Both the position numbers and the translations under genes were made by a program. Of a stretch of DNA of 64,000 nt, positions 34,176 through 44,641 are shown piece after piece; within the stretch, counting starts at the first letter, position 1; each line of letters begins with the position of its first letter. Below the pieces are notes generated by a model. The model had not been told where the DNA came from. It was given only the letters and a program-made list of their open reading frames with translations, and ran no database searches. The DNA comes from Monocercomonoides exilis (taxonomy: Eukaryota; Preaxostyla; Oxymonadida; Polymastigidae), in assembly GCA_001643675.2 (NCBI GenBank), contig LSRY02000003.1:734001-798000 (forward strand), in the 5' to 3' direction.

Positions 34176-34559
34176 ACCGAGTATCACCTGCGCCGTCGAA
34201 TTTATGTTCTCCAAATTCATAAAATTATAATACGGGTTTGATCAAATGATAATATTTAAAAAAAAAATTCGTTTTTGTGTTTTCTGTGAAATTTTCAAAC
34301 AAATATAAGTATACAATGTATTTAGAGACATTCCAGATATTTATCAGAATTTATTTGCCTTTGATTTCAAATTTTTTATTCAAATACTCATATTTATGGG
34401 TCATTTTTAAAAAAAGTTTTTTCACAATAAACAAAAAGTTTTACGAAAAATCGGTCCATACAAAAGTTTTTAAATAATTTTCACATTTCAAACATCATAA
34501 AATAAATATCAAAAAACATGAATTGCAAAAGGGACGCAGTTACACATATGCCGCGGATT

Positions 34560-34986
34560 GATTAGCAAAAGGAAAGCTTTGAAGAAACTTGTCCGTCCAG
34601 AAGCAAAAAATTCAAAATACAACACGATGATAATAAAACAATGGAAAGATTTACTCGTTTGATTAATACTTATTTATTCATATATTTTCCACTTCTTTTT
34701 TGAATGATTCTCACATATCTAATTTGAAATCTATTGTTAATTTTGGATTGAATGCAAATTTAAAATTATTTTTTTATTCCTTCATAATTTTTACATTTTT
34801 TGCAGAAAAACAATGTTTGGAATAGACTGAGCATTGGACAGAAATTAGCTTTGATCAAGTTCATTTCTATTTTAACTTTTCAAAGATAAAGCTACAATAA
34901 TTTTTGACATTTGAGGAATGTTATTTAAGATGCAAATTTAAAATTAGTCGTAAAAACTTGAAAGTTGTCTTTAAATGCTAAGTTAA
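34560..34986. other. AT-rich spacer between transposon 3 and the palindrome
   Basis: No gene or repeat recognised. Confidence 0.4.
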
Positions 34987-35183
34987 ATAAGTGATTCTTT
35001 TTGAAAAGTCACAAATGTTTAATTTTCAAATAAATCAAAAATTTCATATTTTGCTAAATATTTTGTTAACAAATATCAAACTTCACTTTAAAGGTATCAA
35101 TTTCTTGATAATGCTATTTCACACATTCTGAAGAAGATTTGTGAGTAAAAACAGAAATTTGAGCAATAAATGAAAATTTTGAT

Positions 35184-35434
35184 ATATGGGTGATTCTTTT
35201 TGAAAAGTCATAAATGTTTAATTTTCAAATAAAATTAAATTTTCATTTTTTGCTCAAATTTCTGTTAACTAATATCATACTTCACTTCAATCAAATCTAT
35301 TCATTGATTATGCTATTTCAAACATACTTGAGGAGATTTGTGAGCTGAAACAGAAATTTGAGCAAAATATGAAAATTTAATTTTATTTGAAAATTAAACA
35401 TTTATGACTTTTCAAAAAGAATCACCCATTTTGT
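35184..35434. mobile_element. MITE of the ATATGGGTGATT family in the left arm
   Basis: Ends ATGGGTGATTCTTTTTGAAA and TTTCAAAAAGAATCACCCAT are inverted repeats; internal repeats (AAATTTCTGTT / AACAGAAATTT) extend the symmetry. A partial second copy (34991-35183) lies next to it and forms the arm's end. The mirror copy is at about 49705-49956. Confidence 0.7.
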
Positions 35435-37480
35435 TAAAACAATATGCTAAATCCTTGAAGTGCACATCTGATGAGATTGATCATTAGATTTCTTTGTGAA
35501 TATTTTTATCAGCTCTGTAATTCTCATCGTTCAAAATCTATTTTTTTCTTCTTCTTCTTCACTTCATTCTCTTCGATTCTTTTTTTTTTCTTTGATTCCA
35601 TTCAAAATCAACTCTCTTTTTTTTAAAAATTTAATCCGTGTAATCCGTTGTCCTATAACTTCTTCCAGTTTCTATTACTTCATGGCATTTGGAGTGTATT
35701 ACGGATTCTTTCGAACAAAACAAACTTTTCATTAACATTGAGAATGCATTATCTCCATCGAATGTGCATCAAATCAATCGAAGTGAAAATTGAAGCAGAA
35801 GAAAAAAATCATGACGAATATGTAATAAACACCGTAGATGAATGATTCAACATCAAACCGGGTTGCACAAAAGAAGCAATGAAAACTATTTTCGTCTTTG
35901 AGAGTGCCTGACAGTTAACTGGCTCACCTCAAATGCAAAGTTCTGTTTATGAAATGTTCTTCTGGAAGAATAAAACCCAACATTCAAAATCTCTTTCAAC
36001 TCAATAATAATTTTTCTAATATTTGTGAGACTTTTATTATAAAAGACCTTCAAATAATACATTTTCTGTTCTCTTATAAAAGACAAACAGAAGGATCATG
36101 TTTTGTGTAATTGATTGACATTTCATTCTAAGTTATTCTGAATCCTTCTGAGGCTTTGAGCCTTGTAGATAGCATGAGATTTTTTCCGGTTTTTGAAAAT
36201 GCTAATGATTATGCTCCAGTGAATTATCATTTTTTCTCTTTTCACATTTCATTGTTCAGAAACCCGTGACTTTTTCCAAAAACCGGAGAAACGTTTCTGA
36301 AAATGAACAATCTTGTTTTATCCAAATAATAATTCCACCAAATAGTTTGCAATAATACTTAACAGAAAAATTCTTTTCAAAAATCAATTAAATTCTTATC
36401 TTTTCCTTTTGCATTCTGTGAGAAATTTATTAACATAATGAATTTTTTTTTGGCTTTTTTAATGACGCACATTCGAAAGGAACGATTGACAGTTGTTTGT
36501 ATTTTTCTCTAAACAAAACAAACTTTGTATTAAAGCAATATTTAATTGTTTTTGATTTTATGCAATTTCAGATATCGAAAAATTAATAACAATCCTTTTA
36601 AGTTGTTTTCTTTTTTGAATTTAGTGAATTGAAAATTTAATTCCAATATGAACAACGAATGAAAATCTTTGATAATTATTCTTCCCAGAAACACATCAGA
36701 AGTTTTTCTGTTGTTTTTCTGACTGGACGATGAATCCAATGAAAAATTATGAACTGAATATGAATTAAATATTAAAAAATTTATTGTGATCTTTTTTGAA
36801 GTTGTTTTAATCGATTCTTAAGTATCTCCTTTTTTATTTCATTCTGTTTCTGGTTCTCCTGCAACTGCCTGCTTTTCTTTTCTTTATTTTTTCATTTTTG
36901 TCTTCTTTTCTCTTTAAACACAATAAATGTTCTCTGAAATCTTTCATTTTTTTTTCCCAAAAATGTCTAAATTTTTTTGTGAAGTTCCTTTTGTTAAATT
37001 TTCAAATAAAATTTAAATTTCATATATCGATCAAATTACAGTTTCCAATCAAGAAAATTCATAAAAATGGAAATAATAACATTGTCAAGATTTTGTTTTC
37101 ATTACAACAAAATTTGGTAAGTGGAAACAGAAATTTTCTCGAAATATGAATTTTTTATTCTTTTTGAAAATTAAACAAAAGAAACTTATCAAAAAAATTA
37201 AGATAAAAAACAAATTTATAATTGTTAACTATCTGTTTTCTTTCTTTGTCTTTTCGATTCATAAACGTTTAGCCTTTTTCATTATCGATTTTCAAGTCCC
37301 CTAAAGCTTTTTCTTCATATTTCTTTTTCTTTAAAGAAAATCTTCCATATGATTGTTCTTTGTTTTTTTTCAACATCTAATGATTGGTTTCTTTCTGGAT
37401 CTCCTTTTGTTCTATCCAACTTCAGAGCAGCTTTATCCTGCCAACCACCTGTTTGTTAGAATGCATATTTTATTATTGAT
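35435..37480. other. Left-arm AT-rich segment, no supported gene
   Basis: The minus-strand frame 35886-36086 (mirror 49056-49256 plus) has a basic, HTH-like peptide (KMYYLKVFYNKSLTNIRKII) that might be a transposase N-terminus. Otherwise AT-biased short frames. The right arm holds the same sequence at about 47660-49705. Confidence 0.3.
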
Positions 37481-37509
37481 GAAGTTGTGGATGTAGAAAG
37501 AGCTTCTGG

Positions 37510-38190
37510 GAGAATGTCAAAGACAGTTAAGCGAAATACGGAAAAAGAATGATCAGATGAAGTTTTGAAGTTATTGTTGCAAGTTTTTTTAAACCTTGCA
37601 AAAATAGAACTATCGCACATTTAAAGAAGATGGGTTAAATTCGGAGGAAACTTTTTTTTGATGATGTTTTTCTTTGTTGCAACTATTTCAACAGCTTCAC
37701 TTCTGTGAGAAGAATGGTTATCCATCAGGAACGATGCAGATTTCACTCCTCCATCTTTCATCTATTTTTCTAAATTATCAAGCCAATGATCGAGCGTGAT
37801 TTTTTCGAAGATTTTTGAAGGAATCTATTCTGAAGATGCAAAGATATTATTAATGTTTAACGATGACAGTGTACGAAATACCACTGGAATTTTCGACCCA
37901 GGCCAAAGAAGAAAAGACGACAAACATGAGCCAACTAAGCAGGCACATAAGCACTATGTCGTGTTAGAAGTCTTTTTCGGAGAAAGAGTTGAAGGAGGTT
38001 TCTGGTTTTGCAGACAAACCACAAGTTTGCAAGAATCCTCACACAGATGAAGTGAAGTTTCATCAAAATTAAAGATGCCTGATGAGACTATTTCTTTCTC
38101 GTTAACAATCTGCGAAAGTTCATCAAACCATTTTCAAACGGAATCAGAAGATTGGGAAGATATTTTTGCTGTGTCCAATTGCTTTTTAAC
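37510..38190 (-). pseudogene. Decayed pogo-like DDE transposase, left arm
   Basis: Minus-strand pieces in order: IFNFDETSLHLCEDSCKLVV (first Asp context), then after a frameshift SSFLLWPGSKIPVVFRTL, ITLDHWLDNLEK, SASFLMDNHSSHRSEAVEIV (second catalytic motif, DNH) and, after a stop where the family has Gln-Pro, MCDSSIFARFKKL (third Asp). All three acidic motifs are recognisable, with TAG and TAA stops between. Family: pogo/Tigger DDE (DDE_1-like). This copy is distinct from the element at 29.4 kb, whose sequence differs. Confidence 0.65.
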
Positions 38191-38199
38191 ATTTGACTT

Positions 38200-40330
38200 C
38201 TATATTGAACTTTTCTGAAAAGAAAATCATGAAGCTTTTCAACTTTATATTCTTTTCACTTCTTCGTCTTTTGAGGATTGCTCCATATGCTCCACAATCT
38301 GAAAATATTCCTGTGATTATATTTGAAATCATAACTTTTTTCTGGGTATTTGTTTTCCAAAGGTTGTTTTCATTACAAAGAGATTTTATATTCAAATAAT
38401 AATTATTTAACAACTGTTTTGTGAACTTTTTTTCTTTTTTCTTTTCTTTTCTTTTTCTTATTCTTATTCTTTTTCTTTTTTTTTGAGTGTCCGAAAGTTT
38501 CATCACCAGACAATTTTATTTGGTTCTGAAAGAGGAGATTTGAGCATTTTGATTACCAGACGCATGAAATTTATTTGAAAAATGTGATGAATGCAATATT
38601 AAATGACGTTGTATTCACACTTAGAAAGATTTCTTGTGATGAAGAGGTGAGTAAAAAGAGCTGAATATATATGTGGGAAGTGAGAGCACTAATCATTCAT
38701 TATCACTCACAGAGCTGATTAATGTTTTGTGAGGGATGTCACGTTTGAGAAACGTGAACTTGATAAAGAAGCTTTCCACTGGATCTTAATTTACGATTTC
38801 TTCAACGAATGAAATTTCATTATCTCTTTCAGAATATAACTTTCAAATTGAAAGAGCAATTTCATAGCTTTTGATTTATGTGGGCAAAATGGAAACTAGC
38901 ATTAATTAAAAAGCATCAGAAGAGCTTTGTTCTTAATAAGAAGATTTTTTCTCTGAAAACCTGCCATAAGGCACTGCAGGTTCGAATAGTGCGTTCCACT
39001 CAAAAAAAACTGATGCAGTGTTGATGCATAATGCTCAAAATCAGAAGAGGGAGTACAAAAATGAAAAGCAGCAGCTTCAGCATGTTGCGGAAGGAGGTTG
39101 TTTCAAGACGCTATCTCGATGCTCCCTTTCGGGAAATACGATGTCCACCGAAATGCCGACGACGCTGCCAGCGGACCCATCGAAAGATCCACCGCACACA
39201 TCCGCAACGTCTCCCACTCGTCCACAAACACACAATACGAAACACAAAACACCCCAATCATCCATTTCCTGCGGAAAAACCACTCCAATCGCTTCATATT
39301 AATTTATCTTTTCTCTCCGCCTTTCAGAATTTTTAGGAAACAATGCCCCATCCAATGCAAACACTTATTCCAGCCTCTTTCTTATTCATCTCATTGCTCC
39401 AAAAAAGTTACTCCATAACAAACTCGATGCTCATCTTCCCATTCGACATTATTGTCCCTTCGTCGGCTTTCCAAAACAAATTCATCTCCCGTCACCTTCG
39501 CAGCTTTGCAAAAGCCACTATCATTTTCATTGATACTGGATAATCTCTCCATCTCTCATGCTCACTTCTGTCAAACAGATTTTTAACATCTTGGAAGAAA
39601 TTGTTCTTAAAATATACATTGATACCATCCAAAACCTGAGCTTCGTTTTTTCTTCATCTCCTCTCACTTCTTCACTTTCTCCTCCACTTCTTCTCTGAAT
39701 TCATCGACTTCGAATAATGTTGACGTGGCGAGATATCACCTCCCTGAAAATGCAATTTCGAAAAATTGGATATGTCAAACATTTCTTTATGTTTTGCTAC
39801 TGTTTTTAAAATTATTTGCAAATAGCGAATCTTCTTCTTTGTTTAAAAAAATATTTTTTGAAGGAAAAAAATTTATTATGGGCATTGATCAATCGTGTAA
39901 TTTGTTCATTTTCATTTCTCATTAAATAGTGAAAAGTTTAATTCAAATACCTCGGTTTGCTTTTTACATTTTGTTTCTGTTTCATGAAATATTGTGTGCT
40001 TTCTTAAATTTTATTTAATTAACAAAAACAGCGACGTGATCTTTAAAATTAACAATTCGAAGCAATGCTTTTGAAATAGTTATAAGCAAAGTCAAAATTG
40101 TATGTTATATTTTGGTATTATTATAATTTTTCTTTTATTTTATTTAATAATCTTGAATATTCATTATATTTTTGATAATAACATGTGCTACTTCAATATT
40201 CTCTCAATATTGCATAGAATTGAAATCGCAAAGCGTATGCAAAGAAAAAAGCAGCGGGAAGCAGTGCAAAGCTGGGGGAAGCTGGGGGAAGAGCGAAAAA
40301 TAAACATGAAGACAAGAATGAAGATATAGT
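38200..40330. other. Left-arm segment with low-complexity frames
   Basis: 39018-39420 is GC-richer with several overlapping frames and no motif I recognise; a decayed host gene fragment is possible. 39340-39720 has CT-rich surface-gene-like composition on the opposite strand. The rest is AT-rich. The mirror is at about 44810-46940. Confidence 0.3.
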
Positions 40331-40500
40331 TGTTATTAGAGATATGGTATAACAGCTATAGATCCATCTCGATTAGGTCAATCAATATTATCGATTTATG
40401 AATATCTGGTGGTTGTTATCATCTTGTATAATAAGTTGGAATAGGCAATGATAATAAGATAGAGATCGAGGGTTATTGCTGATACTCCTAGGGGTTTATC

Positions 40501-40677
40501 ATGATTAGATTTTCAGTGATGTTCTATAAAGATGGAGTTATTGATAGGTTTAATCGAGATATATCTATAGCTGATATACCATATCTCCAAGGAGAAGAAT
40601 TAGCTAAAAGATTAACTGAAACGGAGACGAAGTCTCCTAAGCAACTTCGTTGCGAAGTGTTCAAGTTGGTAAATTAG
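40501..40677 (+). CDS. Small ORF (58 aa) of the primase-bearing element, left arm
   Basis: ATG at 40501 to TAG at 40677. The peptide begins MIRFSVMFYKDGVIDRFNRD and includes IADIPYLQGEELAKRL. The composition is unlike the surrounding noncoding DNA and the sequence is identical in the mirror arm. It is too short for a domain call. I recall similar N-termini in small proteins linked to this element type, but weakly. Twin hairpins lie within its 3' third. Confidence 0.4.
   Translation: MIRFSVMFYKDGVIDRFNRDISIADIPYLQGEELAKRLTETETKSPKQLRCEVFKLVN
40623..40658. other. Twin perfect hairpins (left arm)
   Basis: GGAGACGAAGTCTCC (40623-40637; 6-bp stem, GAA loop) is followed after 6 nt by ACTTCGTTGCGAAGT (40644-40658; 6-bp stem, TTG loop). 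Both recur in the right arm at about 44484-44519. They could be a replication, termination or packaging signal, or coincidence in coding sequence. Confidence 0.6.
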
Positions 40678-40679
40678 TG

Positions 40680-40890
40680 GTGAAATTGTGTGTTATCGTT
40701 GATGAAATACATGAGTTATATGTTGAACGTGTTATGTGTCGAAGGTGTTTGTTGAACGTCGGTGTTATCGTTCGTGTAATCGTTGGTGAAAGTGTCGAAG
40801 TTGGTGAAATAGTGTGAAAATTGATGAAATTGTCGATGAAAAACATGAGTTGAACGTGTGATGTTATCGTTGATGTGAACGTTGGTGAAA
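40680..40890. repeat. Degenerate minisatellite of GTTGAACGT / GTTATCGTTGATG units
   Basis: Imperfect tandem motifs such as GTTGAACGTG, GTTATCGTTGATG, GTTGGTGAAA and GTCGAAGTTGG recur with varied spacing immediately upstream of primase exon 1. The mirror lies at about 44252-44462. This may be a replicon-associated repeat or promoter-proximal array. Confidence 0.65.
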
Positions 40891-40930
40891 ACCGCAAATA
40901 AAAATAATTAAGTTTTTTGTTTTATAGTCA

Positions 40931-43748
40931 ATGGGTCGGAAGAAGATATACACAACTGTGGAAGAAGCTAAAGCGGCTCAACAGAAACAAATTAAACAGT
41001 TTCAGGAAAAACGAAAGGAAGAAACTATGTATTACAACGAGCATGTATCTGAAAAACAGAAGAAGTTGATTAAGATATTGAGGAGAAAGCTTATCGAAAA
41101 TGATGAGCTGTTAGATGAGATGATGGAAAAAGTTAATGGGTAAGTTGAACACGATTATATTTTTGGTTGAAAGATTTAATTGTTTTGTTTGGACGGGTAA
41201 AACTGGGCAGGTAATAAGTGTGTGCTGTGGTGTGGAAATATTGGGTTTATCTCCTAGCTTTTCACCTACACAGGGTGCACAGGATGCACAGGATAAATAA
41301 CATTCTCCAAAATATGTGGGCAAACAGGCAAAGTGAGCAAATTGGGCAAAATACATTTGATGTGAAAATTTTCTATTATAGTTCATTTTTGACATTAACA
41401 CCGAAGTCATCTTCCCCGTAAATTTACGTTACAATAATAAATCTGTTTCAAAAATAATGTTTTTTTAATTTCTATAAAATTGGCAGCCATGAGCAAAGAA
41501 TAGCCGAAATAATCGGTGAAAACAGCCAAACGGTTCAACTCCTTATTAGTATGGAAGAAAAAACATTGAATGAAAGAATTGATACTAACGTTATTGATTT
41601 AAACAATTATCAAAAGCATGATGGAGGCAGTGGCTCTGTTGTTACTGGAAGAGCAGTATTTGTAAACAAAGAGTCAAATTTAACTGTTATCGACATTGAC
41701 ATCAACAAATCGTTTGATGATGAGTCCAAACAATCTGTTAGAAGAAAAATATTAAACAAACTGGACGAAGACGATGTCGTTGTTCAAACAGCTTCAGGGG
41801 GATTACGCATTTATGCCAATACCGATGACTTTTACGCCAACTCCAACAGAATGATTAAATGTTGCACTTGCGATGAATTTGTTGATATCATTACATCATT
41901 GGACGAAAGCAAACGATCATTAATAGTGTTACAAAACAGTAAAGTGCGTAAGGATCATCGATTAAAGACAAATGTTTATCAGCTTGTCAGAGGTTCGTTT
42001 GACTCAGCATTAACACGAAATGTTAATGAAATATTGAACGAACTCTCCTTGAAACTGTGTATTAAAACATCTGATGAAATAGATAATATTGTAAAATTAG
42101 ATGATGACAATGACAATATAAGTGACGAATTAGCTAATGATTAAGTCAACGTGTTGGAACGATTTGTCATACATAACGATAGAGGAAATATACCAATCAA
42201 CAGAGAAGTCACGTTTTTCACACTGTTTCAAGCGATTAATTCATTGCCGAATGAGCAAATCGAATTAGCTTACGACAGAGCACAAAACAGTGACAATTTG
42301 ACAGCTAACGCACGTGATAACTATTATGCAGCAAAACAACGATACAGATTTTTGAGATTATCGCCATTTGTATTAGTTAAGATGTCCAAAATATGGAATA
42401 ATGACTATTACACATACGAGATATTACCGTTACTGAGAAACGATACCAACATCGTTAAACCATTAGATATGTCCGATTCGTTTTCCATGACAGACATTCG
42501 ACGAAAAGCTGAGACAAAACAACACAAAACAGCTGATGATGTTATTTGTGATTTGTCGAGAGTTATGAGATTTGTTGAAACTGTGGCGATGTACATACAA
42601 AAAGATTTCAACATATTCGATAAACGTTGGGGGATAACGTTTGTTACAGACACAAATATGACACGTAATTTAAAGATGATTAAACTGTGGAAAACTGTGC
42701 ACAAAACAACTACAGCATATGACATTCTACAGTCTTGTTTGTCGAAACTAACATTGCAAGGTGTTATGTTTGACGCAAATGATACAGCAATTGTGTTCTC
42801 AATATTTCGAGGTTTCAAGTGCAATTTACGAGAACATGTCAATATTGTAACAATCTCAATGTTTCTGAACTTTGTTCGTGAGGTTATTGCTGATTAAAAC
42901 GACGATGCGTATGAATATGTTATTAACTGGATTGCAAACATTGTTCAACACCCTGGAATTATATATGAAACAGCATTAATATTGATAGGTATTCAAAGTA
43001 TTGGGAAAAACAGATTCACAGATATCATATCTGAACTATTCGCTGGTTATTCCAGTATAAATGTCACAGAAATTGGAGAGTTGACTGGAAACTTCAACTC
43101 TGTTGTTGAAAGAAAAATGTTGATTGTTTTAAATGAACTGAAAAATTGTGGAGACGACAGACTGGCAAATTACAATGAGTTGAAGTCTGTAATAACAGAA
43201 AACATTATTAGAATAAATGAGAAGAATCAACCTTGTAGAACCGCAGAGAATGTGGCGTATATCATGTATGTGACAAACCACTCATTTCCAGCAAAGATTG
43301 AAACAGACGATCGCAGATATGTTGTTCTAGCATGAAATGGTAAATACAAGAACAATTTCGATTATTCCAACAACTATGTACTTCATTCACGACAAAGTTT
43401 AATGACAATTTGCTCACATATTTGATGAACAAAGATCTTTCATCATTAAACGTTAGATCAATACCAATGACAGAGGCTAAAATAGATATTACAGAAGCGA
43501 GTAAAAGTCCCTTTGAAATGAGGATATGATATCATTACGATGAGCAATGTGTTGGAATGAATTGAACAGAAGCTCTCATCTGCAAACCTGTTTATATTAA
43601 AGATAGGAACTTCCAACTGCAACTGAAAGATAAATGTGAACGTTTACAAAAATCTATAAATGGAATACGTTCATGGCATTATATATTGAAAGATGAATGT
43701 AAACAAATGTGCAAACAAACTGTATCTGAAAATGAGGATTATATATAA
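40931..43748 (+). pseudogene. Virus/plasmid-type primase-polymerase and SF3 helicase gene, decayed
   Basis: Exon 1 (40931-41139; basic, Gln/Lys-rich coiled coil starting MGRKKIYTTVEEAKAAQQKQ) joins exon 2 (41487 on) across a 347-bp intron with GTAAGT donor and TTGGCAG acceptor, keeping the frame. Exon 2 has an archaeo-eukaryotic primase core: VIDIDIN (hDhD), TASGGLRIY (sGGxHxY with Arg for His) and LIVLQNSKVRKD. Farther on is a D5/SF3-like helicase with Walker A GIQSIGKN (second Gly replaced by Ser), VLNELKN (Walker B region) and YVTNHS (sensor-1-like). The frame is broken by TAA at 42142 and 42895, TGA at 43333, a frameshift near 43390 and further TGAs. It should replicate an element's own DNA in the nucleus or cytoplasm, but this copy looks inactive. 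Confidence 0.8.
41140..41486 (+). other. Intron of the primase-helicase gene
   Basis: It begins GTAAGT and ends TTGGCAG. It contains a GC-richer block (41210-41350). The palindrome's inner boundary (about 41362) lies inside it. Confidence 0.75.
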
Positions 43749-44002
43749 TGACAGAAATGTAACTGTTTTGTTTTTGTTCATTAAATGCATTTTGCCCAAT
43801 TTTGCTCACTTTGCCTGTTTGCCCACATATTTTGGAGAATGTTATTTATCCTGTGCATCCTGTGCACCCTGTGTAGGTGAAAAGCTAGGAGATAAACCCA
43901 ATATTTCCACACCACAGCACACACTTATTACCTGCCCAGTTTTACCCGTCCAAACAAAACAATTAAATCTTTCAACCAAAAATATAATCGTGTTCAACTT
44001 AC

Positions 44003-44211
44003 CCATTAACTTTTTCCATCATCTCATCTAACAGCTCATCATTTTCGATAAGCTTTCTCCTCAATATCTTAATCAACTTCTTCTGTTTTTCAGATACATG
44101 CTCGTTGTAATACATAGTTTCTTCCTTTCGTTTTTCCTGAAACTGTTTAATTTGTTTCTGTTGAGCCGCTTTAGCTTCTTCCACAGTTGTGTATATCTTC
44201 TTCCGACCCAT
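44003..44211 (-). pseudogene. Orphan copy of primase exon 1 in the right arm
   Basis: Exact inverted counterpart of 40931-41139 with its GTAAGT donor. It has no matching exon 2 on this strand because the unique core is present once and reads the other way. It is probably nonfunctional, although a 70-residue coiled-coil peptide could still be made by reading into the intron. Confidence 0.75.
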
Positions 44212-44464
44212 TGACTATAAAACAAAAAACTTAATTATTTTTATTTGCGGTTTTCACCAACGTTCACATCAACGATAACATCACACGTTCAACTCATGTT
44301 TTTCATCGACAATTTCATCAATTTTCACACTATTTCACCAACTTCGACACTTTCACCAACGATTACACGAACGATAACACCGACGTTCAACAAACACCTT
44401 CGACACATAACACGTTCAACATATAACTCATGTATTTCATCAACGATAACACACAATTTCACCA

Positions 44465-44641
44465 CTAATTTACCAACTTGAACACTTCGCAACGAAGTTG
44501 CTTAGGAGACTTCGTCTCCGTTTCAGTTAATCTTTTAGCTAATTCTTCTCCTTGGAGATATGGTATATCAGCTATAGATATATCTCGATTAAACCTATCA
44601 ATAACTCCATCTTTATAGAACATCACTGAAAATCTAATCAT
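44465..44641 (-). CDS. Small ORF (58 aa) of the primase-bearing element, right arm
   Basis: Mirror copy of 40501-40677, ATG at 44641, stop at 44465. Contains the mirrored twin hairpins. Confidence 0.4.
   Translation of the reverse strand: MIRFSVMFYKDGVIDRFNRDISIADIPYLQGEELAKRLTETETKSPKQLRCEVFKLVN

Larger units (their letters stand above)
31401..34552. mobile_element. TIR transposon 3 (3.15 kb) carrying a decayed surface-gene fragment
   Basis: Inverted repeats of about 375 bp (31401-31775 and 34176-34552) begin T/GGCATAKGTGTAACTGCGT and share with transposon 2 the CCTTTTGCAA terminus and the TATGGACCGATTTTTCG block, so both belong to one family. Inside are minus-strand remnants of a beta-helix surface gene (32400-33560). 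No clear 8-bp duplication is visible: TATTGATC on the left versus GCGGATTG on the right. No transposase is present. Confidence 0.82.
34987..41362 (+). repeat. Left arm of the palindrome
   Basis: Near-identical inverted copy of 43776-50152. The outer end lies within a MITE-like repeat (AAGTRATTCTTTTTGAAAAG). The inner end lies inside the primase-gene intron. Confidence 0.88.

Noticed and set aside
41218-44031. Cys-rich frames at 41111-41410 (minus) and 43693-44031 (plus)
   Set aside because: They read through the primase intron and the mirrored exon 1 on the antisense strand, so they are shadows.
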